Notes under the pieces: model-generated | The model's database searches: none | Told to the model about the DNA's origin: nothing | The model's input: the letters and a program-made list of their open reading frames with translations, nothing else | Program-made: the position numbers and the translations under genes | Part shown: positions 1 through 5,541 of the stretch, piece by piece | Layout of the letters: every line of letters begins with the position of its first letter | How positions within the stretch are numbered: the first letter of the stretch is position 1 | Assembly: GCA_018262385.1 (NCBI GenBank) | Contig: JAGSPQ010000298.1 | Coordinates: 1 to 5,541 of the forward strand | Source: Myxococcaceae bacterium | GTDB lineage: Bacteria > Myxococcota > Myxococcia > Myxococcales > Myxococcaceae | DNA: 5,541 nucleotides | Direction: 5' to 3'

Positions 1-267
1 CTTTCCTTCCACCGACGAGAGGAGCCGCTCGAGCTCGTCGACCTTCTCCCGCAGGATCTCGAGATCGCCGGTCGAGGGCAGGTTCATCGCCGAGAGGGCG
101 CTGCGCAGGCTCTTGTCGAGAGTGCCCTTGGCGGTCAGCGTCCGCGAGACGAGCGTCTGCACCGTCGCGACGAACTTCTCGTTCGACAACAGCTGCTGGG
201 CAATCTTCCCGATGCGCTCCTCACCGGTCGCCACCAGTTTCTTCATCACCGCGTTGTTCTTGAGCAT
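1..267 (-). CDS. Phasin-like (polyhydroxyalkanoate granule-associated type) helical protein, C-terminus cut off by window edge
   Basis: The minus-strand frame is open from an ATG at 267-265 to the left edge, giving 89 residues without a stop. It begins MLKNNAVMKKLVATGEERIG and is almost entirely helix-forming. A stretch at residues ~50-70 includes KGTLDKSLRSALSAMNLPS, and a leucine-heptad, coiled-coil-like segment (LEILREKVDELERLL) follows at ~71-86. A short amphipathic helix bundle plus a terminal coiled coil is the layout of small phasin/PhaF-PhaI-type proteins, which coat polyhydroxyalkanoate granules; that family call is from general resemblance, not a search. The start is uncertain. The ATG at 267 has only a distant GGAG (285-288, 17 nt away), an in-frame TTG at 306-304 would add 13 residues, and an ATG at 246-244 is also possible. 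The gene is divergent from the ATPase operon. A generic coiled-coil protein is the main alternative. Confidence 0.6.
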   Translation of the reverse strand, partial: MLKNNAVMKKLVATGEERIGKIAQQLLSNEKFVATVQTLVSRTLTAKGTLDKSLRSALSAMNLPSTGDLEILREKVDELERLLSSVEGK

Positions 268-277
268 GGGCGCGCGG

Positions 278-306
278 ATGCTGATCTCCGCGTTCGAGCG
301 TGTCAA
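278..306 (-). promoter_or_regulatory. Candidate sigma70-type promoter for the left-hand phasin-like gene
   Basis: Read on the minus strand, a perfect TTGACA lies at 306-301. It is followed by a 17-nt spacer and CAGCAT at 283-278, which matches three of six positions of the TATAAT consensus. Transcription would then begin near position 271, only a few bases before the ATG at 267, implying a nearly leaderless message; this would fit the lack of a well-placed ribosome binding site there. The same TTG is an alternative start codon for the gene, so the promoter and long-start readings compete. Only one box is strong. Confidence 0.22.
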
Positions 307-322
307 GGTTGGAAAAGTCCCT

Positions 323-1219
323 GTGATTCCAGTTCTCCTCGACAAGCGACTCCTCATCGTTACGGGCAAGGGCGGCGTGGGAAAGACCACGGTCGCCACT
401 GCGCTCGGGCTCGCAAGCGCCCGCGCCGGGCAGCGCACCCTGGTCTGCGAGGTCAACGCGCGCGAGCGCGTCGCCGGCCTGCTCGGTCGGCCCGAGACCG
501 GGGCCCAGATCACTTCGCTCGAAGAGAACCTCTGGGCGGTCGACGTGAAGCCGCACGAGGCGATGCGGGAATACGCGCTGATGATCTTGAAGTTCGAGAG
601 CATCTACAACGCGGTGTTCGAGAACCGGCTGGTGCGTTACTTCCTTCGCTTCGTTCCCTCGCTCCAGGAGTTGGTGATCCTCGGGAAGATCCTCTTTCAC
701 CTCAAAGAGAAGCGCCCGGACGGCAGCTGGCGATTCGAGCGGATCATCATCGACGCTCCCTCGACCGGGCACGCGATCACCTTCTTCTCGGTGCCCAAGG
801 TGATCCTCGACACCGTGCCGCCCGGCGCCCTCGCCAACGACGCGAAGTGGATGCGCGAGTGCCTGATTGATCCGGCGATCACGGCAGCGGTGTTGGTCTC
901 GCTGCCCGAAGAGATGCCGATCAACGAGACCCTCGAGCTGGCGGCCGCGCTCAAAGATCGGGTCCAGATTCAACCGCAGGTGGTGGTGCTCAACGCCTTC
1001 ATCCCGACGCGCTTTTCGCCCGCCGATCTCGATCAGCTCGCCGCGGGAGAGCTGCGGGATCTCGCGCTCGCCCACCAGGCCCGCGCCCGGCTGTCGGTCT
1101 CGGCCGCCGATCGGCTCAAGGCGCTCGGCCACCCGCTCTACACCGTGCCGCGCCTGTTCACCCCGACCTTCGGCCGCGCCGCGATCGAAGAGGTGAGCGG
1201 CCACCTGGGGGCCAGGTGA
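323..1219 (+). CDS. ArsA/Get3-family ATPase, first of a pair (signature Lys present, switch I Asp replaced by Asn)
   Basis: This is a 298-residue P-loop ATPase of the ArsA/Get3 (TRC40) branch of SIMIBI NTPases, which as dimers drive anion pumps or target hydrophobic membrane proteins. The deviant Walker A GKGGVGKTT is at residues 15-23, with signature Lys16 and P-loop Lys21. Switch II is DAPSTGHA at 144-151. SLPEEMPINET at 193-203 matches the family's adenine-side region, and VVVLN follows near 244. The switch I position, normally DPA, reads EVNAR with Asn45. There is no CXXC zinc motif. I chose the GTG at 323 because it puts the P-loop near the N-terminus, is preceded by GGAAAAG at 311-317, and avoids overlap with the divergent gene; the frame is open back to 113. 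Its stop overlaps the next start (GTGA), so the two ATPases are probably translationally coupled and may form a heterodimer. The family is secure; the client is unknown, and arsenite transport is unsupported since no ars partner is visible. Confidence 0.9.
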   Translation: MIPVLLDKRLLIVTGKGGVGKTTVATALGLASARAGQRTLVCEVNARERVAGLLGRPETGAQITSLEENLWAVDVKPHEAMREYALMILKFESIYNAVFENRLVRYFLRFVPSLQELVILGKILFHLKEKRPDGSWRFERIIIDAPSTGHAITFFSVPKVILDTVPPGALANDAKWMRECLIDPAITAAVLVSLPEEMPINETLELAAALKDRVQIQPQVVVLNAFIPTRFSPADLDQLAAGELRDLALAHQARARLSVSAADRLKALGHPLYTVPRLFTPTFGRAAIEEVSGHLGAR

Positions 1220-2349
1220 ATCCGATTCCGGACGCGGTTCACCGCAGCAACGTCCTGGTCTGCGTCGGCCCGGGTGGAGTCGGGAAGACCACCGTCGCGG
1301 CCACCCTCGCCCTGCGCGCGGCGGTGGAAGGCAAGGGGTCGCTGGTCTGCACGATTGATCCCGCCAAGCGGCTGGCCAATTCGCTCGGGCTGGCCGAGCT
1401 CGGGAACGCCGAGACCCGCATCGCCGACCCGATTCTCGCCGCCGCTTCCGGCCAGCAGCCGCGCGCCGCGATGCACGCGATGATGTTGGACATGAAGCGC
1501 GCGTGGGACGAGCTGATCGAGCAGCGCGCTCCGGCCGACAAGCGGGAGAAGATCCTCGGCAACCGCTTCTACCAGTCGCTGTCGACCGCGCTGGCCGGCT
1601 CGCAGGAATACATCGCGATGGAGAAGCTGTGCGAGCTGAGGATGCAGCGCGGCTATCCGATGATCGTCCTCGATACGCCGCCCACCGCGCACGCGCTCGA
1701 TTTTCTCGACGCTCCCAACCGGATCCTCGACTTCCTCGACAACGATGCCGCCAAGTGGCTGCTGACCCCGGCGCTGGCGGCGGGGAAGATCGGCCTCAAG
1801 CTCTTCAACCTCGGCTCGAGCTACGTCGCCAAGACCATCTCGAAGTTCACTGGCGTCGAGACCCTGCAGGAGCTGGCGAACTTCATGCTCCACATGAGCT
1901 CGATGTACGAGGGCTTCCGAGAGCGGGCGCACCAGACCCGCGCGCTGCTGGAGGCCGACACCACGTCCTTCGTCCTCGTCACCGGGCCGATGCCCGAGCG
2001 GCTCGACGAGGCAGTCTTCTTCCACACCACCTTGCTGCAGAACCACCTCAGCATGGCGGCGGTGGTGGTGAACCGGGTTCATCCTCCGGTTCCGGCGGCG
2101 CTCTGGAGCCACGCCAAGAAGCTGCCCGACGAGCTGCGAAAGCGGGTCGAGGCGACCCTGAACGAGAATGACCACCTCGCCTCGCAGGACGCCCGCGGGG
2201 TGGCGCGGCTGGCCGAGCTTTGCGCTCCGACTCCGCTGGTGTTGATCCCGCGGTTCGAGCTGGACGTACATGACCTCACAAGCCTCTGGAACACCTCCCG
2301 CTTCCTGTTCGGGGAAGCCCACATCGAAACGGCCCTTCCCTCGCGTTAG
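1216..2349 (+). CDS. ArsA/Get3-family ATPase, second of the pair (switch I Asp present, signature Lys replaced by Pro)
   Basis: This 377-residue protein is a paralogue of the upstream ATPase with a larger helical part. Its Walker A reads GPGGVGKTT at residues 18-26: the P-loop Lys24 is kept, but Pro19 replaces the signature lysine. Switch I is TIDPAK with Asp48, and switch II is DTPPTAHAL at 153-161. AGSQEYIAMEKL at 127-138 and VVVNRVHPP at 283-291 are typical of bacterial ArsA-like ATPases, as is the C-terminal PRFELDVHDL near 345-354. Helical regions at about 84-100 and 165-245 are rich in methionine (Met86, 89, 90, 93; Met224, 227, 230), as in the client-binding domain of Get3. No CXXC zinc motif is present. 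The GTG start at 1216 overlaps the preceding TGA by two bases. A G-rich stretch (GGGGG at 1207-1211) is the only Shine-Dalgarno-like sequence, fitting coupled translation. Family assignment is firm; the substrate is not known. Confidence 0.9.
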   Translation: MNPIPDAVHRSNVLVCVGPGGVGKTTVAATLALRAAVEGKGSLVCTIDPAKRLANSLGLAELGNAETRIADPILAAASGQQPRAAMHAMMLDMKRAWDELIEQRAPADKREKILGNRFYQSLSTALAGSQEYIAMEKLCELRMQRGYPMIVLDTPPTAHALDFLDAPNRILDFLDNDAAKWLLTPALAAGKIGLKLFNLGSSYVAKTISKFTGVETLQELANFMLHMSSMYEGFRERAHQTRALLEADTTSFVLVTGPMPERLDEAVFFHTTLLQNHLSMAAVVVNRVHPPVPAALWSHAKKLPDELRKRVEATLNENDHLASQDARGVARLAELCAPTPLVLIPRFELDVHDLTSLWNTSRFLFGEAHIETALPSR

Positions 2350-2362
2350 GATCGAGCTTTTT

Positions 2363-2374
2363 GACGGAACCGTC
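2363..2374. repeat. Short inverted repeat in the gap between ATPase pair and lipoprotein gene
   Basis: GACGG-AA-CCGTC forms a 5-bp dyad separated by two bases, preceded by a T-run at 2358-2362. It lies in the 60-nt gap between the second ATPase and the lipoprotein gene. The T-run is on the wrong side for a plus-strand terminator. It could be an operator half-site pair or chance; the TTGACG beginning at 2361 resembles a -35 box, but no -10 box follows at suitable spacing. Confidence 0.2.
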
Positions 2375-2409
2375 GGGGCGAGCGGGCTGTCAGTCGAGGA
2401 CTCGAGGGA

Positions 2410-3525
2410 GTGACCTTGTCCAATCGAAGCAACCTGTTGATCACGTCGCTGCTGCTGCTGGGGTGCAGCCACGTCAAGCCGATCGCCACCGGCGACGAGA
2501 AGCACGAGGTGAAGTTCGAAGAGGTCGTGATCCTCGGCGATCTGGAGCTCGAGAAGCTCAACGACGAAGAGCTGTTCGCCGGAGGCACCTCGTTCTTCGC
2601 ATCCGAGGACTACGCCCAGGCCGCCCGCTACTTCGGCCGGCTGGCCGACTTTCACCCCAACAGCATTCACCGCCGCGCCGCGCTCTACAACGCCGGGCTC
2701 GCACTCGAGAAGCTCAAGCTCTGGGAAGAGGCGCACCAGCGGTTCCAGGAACTGGCCGATGCGGCCAGGGGAACCGGCGACTCGCTCGATGCGGCGTTTC
2801 GAGTGGCCGAGACGCTCTACCACCAGCAGCGGTTCGACGAAGCGGTGGTGGTGCTGCGGGTGATCGGCGGCCGCGAGGACCTGCCGATCAACAAGCGGAT
2901 GGAAGCCCGGGTGCAGCAGGGAATCTGCGAGCTCGAGAGCGGCCAGTCGGACGTGGCGGAGATGACGCTCCGAAAAGTGATGAGCACCTGGCAGGACCTG
3001 AAGGACAAGGATCTGGTCGACGAGTACTTCCCGGCCCAGGCCCAGTTCTTCATGGGAGAGATCTACCGGCTTCACTACGAGGCGGTGACGCTGGACGCCG
3101 ACAAGACCAGCGACCAGCTGGCGAAAGACGTCGAGTACAAGGCCGAGCTGTTGCTGTCGGCGCAGGGGCACTACCTGCGCGCGATCCGGATCGGCAATGG
3201 GTACTGGGCGACCGCGGCCGGGGCTCAGATCGGCGGGCTGTACGAGAATCTGTACGAGCACATGATGAACGCGCCGGCGCCGAGCGAGCTGAGCAAGGAC
3301 GAGGGCGCGATCTACAGCCAGGAACTGCGCAAGAAGATCCGCATCCTGATTACCAAGGCGATCACGGTCTACGAGCGGACCCTCGAGGCGGCCGAGCGGA
3401 TCGGCGCGTCGAGCCCGTTCGTCGAGCGCACCCGCGACAGCCTGAAGCGGATGAAGGACATGCTGCTGGCCGATGCGAAGGCGGAGGAAGAGACGCCGCC
3501 GCCCAGCAACGTCCCGCACGGTTGA
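2410..3525 (+). CDS. TPR-repeat lipoprotein, probably outer-membrane anchored
   Basis: The 371-residue product starts with a lipoprotein signal: a short N-region with one Arg, the hydrophobic core LLITSLLLL, and a lipobox LLGC with Cys19 as the predicted lipidated residue. Ser20 at +2 would favour outer-membrane sorting by the enterobacterial Lol rule, which may not hold here. Four TPR-like helical pairs follow at about residues 53-86, 88-120, 125-158 and 162-195, with hallmarks such as FFASEDYAQAARYF and LYHQQRFDEAVVVL. A helical C-terminal part (about 230-345) is not clearly TPR, and the tail is acidic then proline-rich (EEETPPPSN). Such proteins are scaffolds for envelope complexes; BamD-like or gliding-motility TPR lipoproteins are the nearest comparison, but I cannot assign one. 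The start is GTG 2410 (GAGGA at 2396-2400) or TTG 2416 (GAGGGAG at 2404-2410); both keep the signal peptide. It sits 60 nt after the ATPases and 28 nt before the peptidase. Confidence 0.82.
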   Translation: MTLSNRSNLLITSLLLLGCSHVKPIATGDEKHEVKFEEVVILGDLELEKLNDEELFAGGTSFFASEDYAQAARYFGRLADFHPNSIHRRAALYNAGLALEKLKLWEEAHQRFQELADAARGTGDSLDAAFRVAETLYHQQRFDEAVVVLRVIGGREDLPINKRMEARVQQGICELESGQSDVAEMTLRKVMSTWQDLKDKDLVDEYFPAQAQFFMGEIYRLHYEAVTLDADKTSDQLAKDVEYKAELLLSAQGHYLRAIRIGNGYWATAAGAQIGGLYENLYEHMMNAPAPSELSKDEGAIYSQELRKKIRILITKAITVYERTLEAAERIGASSPFVERTRDSLKRMKDMLLADAKAEEETPPPSNVPHG

Positions 3526-3553
3526 GTTCGCTTTCAGCTAGAAGTTCGCGCAC

Positions 3554-4744
3554 GTGATCGACGCGATCTTCAGCCCGGAAGCACTGGCCGAGATCCGCGC
3601 CTACAAGGATCCGCTCTACGCCTCGCGGCTGGCGTACGAGTTGATCAGCCTGGGGGTCTGGGCGCTGGTGCTGGGCGTGGGTGTTGTCCCGCTCTACGCC
3701 TGGTCGGGGCGAATGACTGCCCGCTTCGATCGGCGCTTCTCCTCGCTGAGGTCGGCTCCCATCGTGAGGACGGTTCCGAGGGCGCTCGATCGGATCTGGG
3801 GCGGGCCGGGTTGGGGAGCGGCGGTGCTGTTCCTGATCGTGCTCGAGCAGGCGAACATGCTGGCGTTCCTTCCCCTCGATTTCTATTTCGGCTTCATCCA
3901 CGAGCGGAACTTCGGGATGTCGACCCAGAGCCTGGGCAGCTACGGGTGGGACTACTCGAAGTCGGTGGTGATCGCGATGGTGCCGCTGGCGGCGCTCGCC
4001 TTCGGGATGCTGGGGTTGGCGCGCCGGCTGTCGAAGTGGTGGCTGATCATCGGAGGCGTGGGGGCGTTCGGATTGCTCTTCTCGGCGACGATCGACCCGT
4101 ACCGGTCGCAGGTCTACTTCGACCAGGTCCCGCTGCCGCCGGGAGAGGTGCGTGAGGCGATCACGGCGTTGATGAGGAAGGCCGACATCGACTTCAAGGA
4201 TGTCCTGGTCGAGAAGACGCTGAGCAAGACGGTGCGGGTGCAGGCGTACTTCGCGGGCAAAGGGCCGACGCGCACCATCGTCCTCAACGACGCGTTGCTC
4301 AAGGAGCTGACCACGCCCGAGATCCTCGCCGTCGTGGGGCATGAGGCCGGCCACGTTCACGAGCGGCGCTGGCTGGGACAGCTGGGCTCGACCCTGGGCC
4401 TGCTCGGGTTTCTCTACGTGATCGAGTTGCTGCTGCGGCTGGTCGCCAGGCGCGGTTGGTGGGGAGTCAAAGAGCGCGCCGACGTGCGGACGCTGCCCCT
4501 GGTGTTCGTGGTCTTCTGGATCGCCACCCTGGTGATTTCGCCGGTGAGCGGAGCGTTCAGCCGCCATCGAGAGCTGGAGGCGGACCAGTTCGCCTTGCGG
4601 CTGACCGGGGATGTGCCGACGTTTCGACAGATGCTGATCAAGCTGGCGCGGGTCAACAAGATGGATCCCGATCCGCCCGCGTGGATCGTGCTCAAGGGTT
4701 GGTCGCACCCACCGATTCGCGAACGGCTCGAGGCGATTCGGTAG
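3554..4744 (+). CDS. Integral-membrane M48 zinc metallopeptidase (Ste24/CAAX-protease-like)
   Basis: This 396-residue protein has the M48 active site: HEAGH at 263-267 supplies two zinc-binding histidines and the catalytic Glu264, and ELEAD at 340-344 supplies the likely third ligand Glu340. Hydrophobic segments likely to span the membrane lie at about 30-50, 88-107, 137-156, 162-180, 277-297 and 312-332. The segment FGFIHERNFGMSTQSLGSYG (112-131) matches the N-terminal M48 region of Ste24-type enzymes, and SHPPIRERLEAI near the end is also typical. Length and architecture fit Ste24 better than the shorter HtpX. In bacteria such enzymes are usually linked to membrane protein quality control, since prenylated CAAX substrates are generally lacking. 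The GTG start has only a weak AGAAG (3540-3544) upstream. It is 28 nt after the lipoprotein gene, suggesting one transcript. All catalytic residues are intact. Confidence 0.9.
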   Translation: MIDAIFSPEALAEIRAYKDPLYASRLAYELISLGVWALVLGVGVVPLYAWSGRMTARFDRRFSSLRSAPIVRTVPRALDRIWGGPGWGAAVLFLIVLEQANMLAFLPLDFYFGFIHERNFGMSTQSLGSYGWDYSKSVVIAMVPLAALAFGMLGLARRLSKWWLIIGGVGAFGLLFSATIDPYRSQVYFDQVPLPPGEVREAITALMRKADIDFKDVLVEKTLSKTVRVQAYFAGKGPTRTIVLNDALLKELTTPEILAVVGHEAGHVHERRWLGQLGSTLGLLGFLYVIELLLRLVARRGWWGVKERADVRTLPLVFVVFWIATLVISPVSGAFSRHRELEADQFALRLTGDVPTFRQMLIKLARVNKMDPDPPAWIVLKGWSHPPIRERLEAIR

Positions 4745-4756
4745 GCCCCCGACGAA

Positions 4757-4799
4757 ACCGGCGGCGGGTAGCGCGGAGGCGTCTACCCGCCGACTCGGT
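4757..4799. terminator. Hairpin between convergent genes, possible bidirectional terminator
   Basis: CGGCGGGTAG at 4762-4771 is a perfect 10-bp inverted repeat of CTACCCGCCG at 4783-4792, with an 11-nt loop. Four more pairs (ACCG 4757-4760 with CGGT 4796-4799) extend the stem across a small internal loop. It lies in the 97-nt gap between the end of the M48 gene and the end of the minus-strand TPR gene, where a shared terminator is expected. There is no U-tract on the plus side and only TTT on the minus side, so an intrinsic terminator is not proven; it may only protect 3' ends. Confidence 0.5.
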
Positions 4800-4841
4800 G
4801 AGGTATCTCGGAAGTCCCCCACTCCCGAGCCCTCGTTTTCG

Positions 4842-5336
4842 TCAGCGTGAGCTCGCGGCCTTGCCTCCACGAACCGCCTTCACTGCCATCATCGTGATCG
4901 CCTTCACCAGGCCCCGGGCGCGGCGGCCGGCCGCGGTCTCACCGTGCGGATCCGCCTCGACCGCCTGCGCGAGGTCGGTGAAGCCCTGGCGATCGCCGGC
5001 CTTCAGCCGCAGCTCGCCGCGGTTGGCGAGGGCGATCGGGTTCTTTGCGTCACCCGAGATCGCGGCCGAGTACTCGGTCACCGCGTCGTCGATGCGGCCG
5101 AGCTTCTGGTAGACGGTCCCGAGCGCCGCGTGGCTGGCCGAATCCTTCGGGTTCATTTCGACCAGGCCCTCGAACACGATCCGGGCCTCGTCGAGACGGC
5201 CTCCGGCAGCAAGGTCGCAGCCAATCTGTGCGATTGCTTTCGCCTCCGCGAACGTCAGGCCACTGACTTCGGCCCAAGACAGTTCGCCGCGGGCCACCGA
5301 CTTGAGCGTATTCGTCATCTGCTCGTCTGCGCGCAT
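4842..5336 (-). CDS. TPR protein resembling type III secretion chaperones (SycD/LcrH-like)
   Basis: From Met at 5336 the product is 164 residues; an in-frame ATG at 5369 would add 11 (MTRIIKYSEEQ). I prefer 5336 because a strong GGAGGA (5346-5341) lies four bases upstream of it, whereas the 5369 start has only GGTGA. Numbered from 5336, three TPR units occupy about residues 32-65 (IAQIGCDLAAGGRLDEARIV), 66-99 (AALGTVYQKLGRIDDAVTEY) and 100-130, followed by an Arg/Lys-rich C-terminal helix. A short N-terminal helical part with three TPRs at this length is the layout of SycD/LcrH chaperones, which hold hydrophobic translocator proteins before export. Single TPR proteins of this kind also occur away from secretion systems, so the role is open. 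It has no signal peptide and is probably cytoplasmic. It follows a small gene closely and is likely co-transcribed with it. Confidence 0.78.
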   Translation of the reverse strand: MRADEQMTNTLKSVARGELSWAEVSGLTFAEAKAIAQIGCDLAAGGRLDEARIVFEGLVEMNPKDSASHAALGTVYQKLGRIDDAVTEYSAAISGDAKNPIALANRGELRLKAGDRQGFTDLAQAVEADPHGETAAGRRARGLVKAITMMAVKAVRGGKAASSR

Positions 5337-5340
5337 TTGC

Positions 5341-5346
5341 TCCTCC
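5341..5346 (-). promoter_or_regulatory. Ribosome binding site deciding the start of the SycD-like gene
   Basis: On the minus strand GGAGGA at 5346-5341 is followed by GCAA and ATG at 5336-5334. This is a near-consensus Shine-Dalgarno at good spacing and is the best one in the window. It favours the internal Met over the ATG at 5369-5367, although both could be used. Confidence 0.55.
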
Positions 5347-5373
5347 GAGTATTTGATGATTCGAGTCATGGGA

Positions 5374-5541
5374 TCACCGGATGTGGCCGATCGAGCCCAT
5401 CGCCATCTGGTGGTAGGCGTTCATCAGGTTTGAAATCAGCGTGTGCATTTCGGACAGCCGGCTGGCTGCTCGCTGCAGCTTAGTGGGCAGCATCGCGAGC
5501 TCTTTCTTCTCGCCAGCCGACATCTTGGGCCCACCCTTCGC
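5374..5541 (-). CDS. Small helical protein of unknown function, complete at 49 aa or partial at its N-terminus
   Basis: This minus-strand frame is open from the right edge to a TGA at 5376-5374. If it starts at the ATG at 5523-5521, the product is 49 residues. That ATG is preceded by AAGGGTGGG (5539-5531) with a 6-nt spacer, which could be a ribosome binding site; the frame also stays open upstream to the edge, so a longer protein continuing outside the window is equally possible. The visible sequence is basic then helical: LPTKLQRAASRLSEMHTLIS, followed by NLMNAYHQMAMGSIGHIR at the C-terminus. It is Met-rich with no signal or membrane span. The stop is 4 nt from the ATG at 5369 and 37 nt from the preferred start of the SycD-like gene, so the two are probably one operon. 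Such chaperones often sit next to their client gene, so this could be a client or secretion-related protein, but I do not recognise the family. Confidence 0.5.
   Translation of the reverse strand, partial: AKGGPKMSAGEKKELAMLPTKLQRAASRLSEMHTLISNLMNAYHQMAMGSIGHIR

Noticed and set aside
113..322. N-terminal extension of the first ATPase back to position 113
   Set aside because: It would overlap the divergent phasin-like gene and add 70 residues of non-family sequence before the P-loop; the GTG at 323 gives the usual short N-terminus.
323..2349. Arsenite efflux pump ATPase (arsA of an ars operon)
   Set aside because: No arsB, arsD, arsC or arsR is visible, the proteins are separate single-domain paralogues, and the neighbours are envelope proteins. 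Only family membership is supported.
1138..3519. A 793-codon open frame on the minus strand, antisense to the second ATPase and the TPR lipoprotein
   Set aside because: Its translation is low-complexity, rich in Arg, His, Leu, Val and Gln, with no recognisable domain, and it lies wholly opposite genes with clear motifs. Long antisense frames like this are usual in high-GC DNA.
2361..3557. A 398-codon plus-strand frame overlapping the TPR lipoprotein gene
   Set aside because: The translation is Arg/Gly/Ala-rich and shapeless; the overlapping frame has a lipoprotein signal and TPR repeats.
4826..4835. CGAGCCCTCG palindrome just past the stop of the SycD-like gene as a terminator
   Set aside because: It offers only a 4-bp stem with a 2-nt loop, which would not form a stable hairpin.
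3362..4870. A 502-codon minus-strand open frame opposite the M48 peptidase gene
   Set aside because: Its product is Arg/His/Pro/Gln-rich without motifs, while the opposite strand encodes an intact HEAGH metallopeptidase.

Overview
The window is high-GC, gene-dense bacterial chromosome. GTG starts, ArsA/Get3-like ATPases in tandem, a TPR lipoprotein, an SycD/LcrH-like TPR protein and a phasin-like protein together suggest a deltaproteobacterial or Myxococcota-type organism. That assignment is an inference from protein style; there is no rRNA or marker gene here. I see no mobile element, tRNA, rRNA or CRISPR array.

Layout, left to right. A minus-strand gene runs off the left edge (1-267) and encodes a helical, phasin-like protein. 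Divergent from it, four plus-strand genes are closely packed: two ArsA/Get3-family ATPases (323-1219 and 1216-2349, joined by a GTGA stop/start overlap), a TPR lipoprotein (2410-3525) and an integral-membrane M48 (Ste24/CAAX-protease-like) metallopeptidase (3554-4744). The gaps of 60 and 28 nt are consistent with one operon. A perfect 10-bp inverted repeat lies in the convergent gap (4745-4841). On the far side two minus-strand genes are found: a TPR protein resembling type III secretion chaperones (4842-5336, or from 5369) and, just upstream of it, a small helical protein (5374 to the right edge).

The most interesting observation is that the two ATPases are degenerate in complementary ways. 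The first keeps the signature lysine of the deviant Walker A motif but has Asn where the family has the switch I Asp. The second keeps the switch I Asp-Pro-Ala but has Pro in place of the signature lysine. In Get3/MinD-type dimers the signature lysine acts across the interface, so an obligate heterodimer would have one complete composite ATP site (on the second protein) and one degenerate site. The second protein also has Met-rich helical stretches, as in the client-binding domain of Get3.

A working picture, by inference only, is an envelope-directed module: a heterodimeric targeting-type ATPase pair encoded with an outer-membrane-type TPR lipoprotein and a membrane protease. Its client is unknown.
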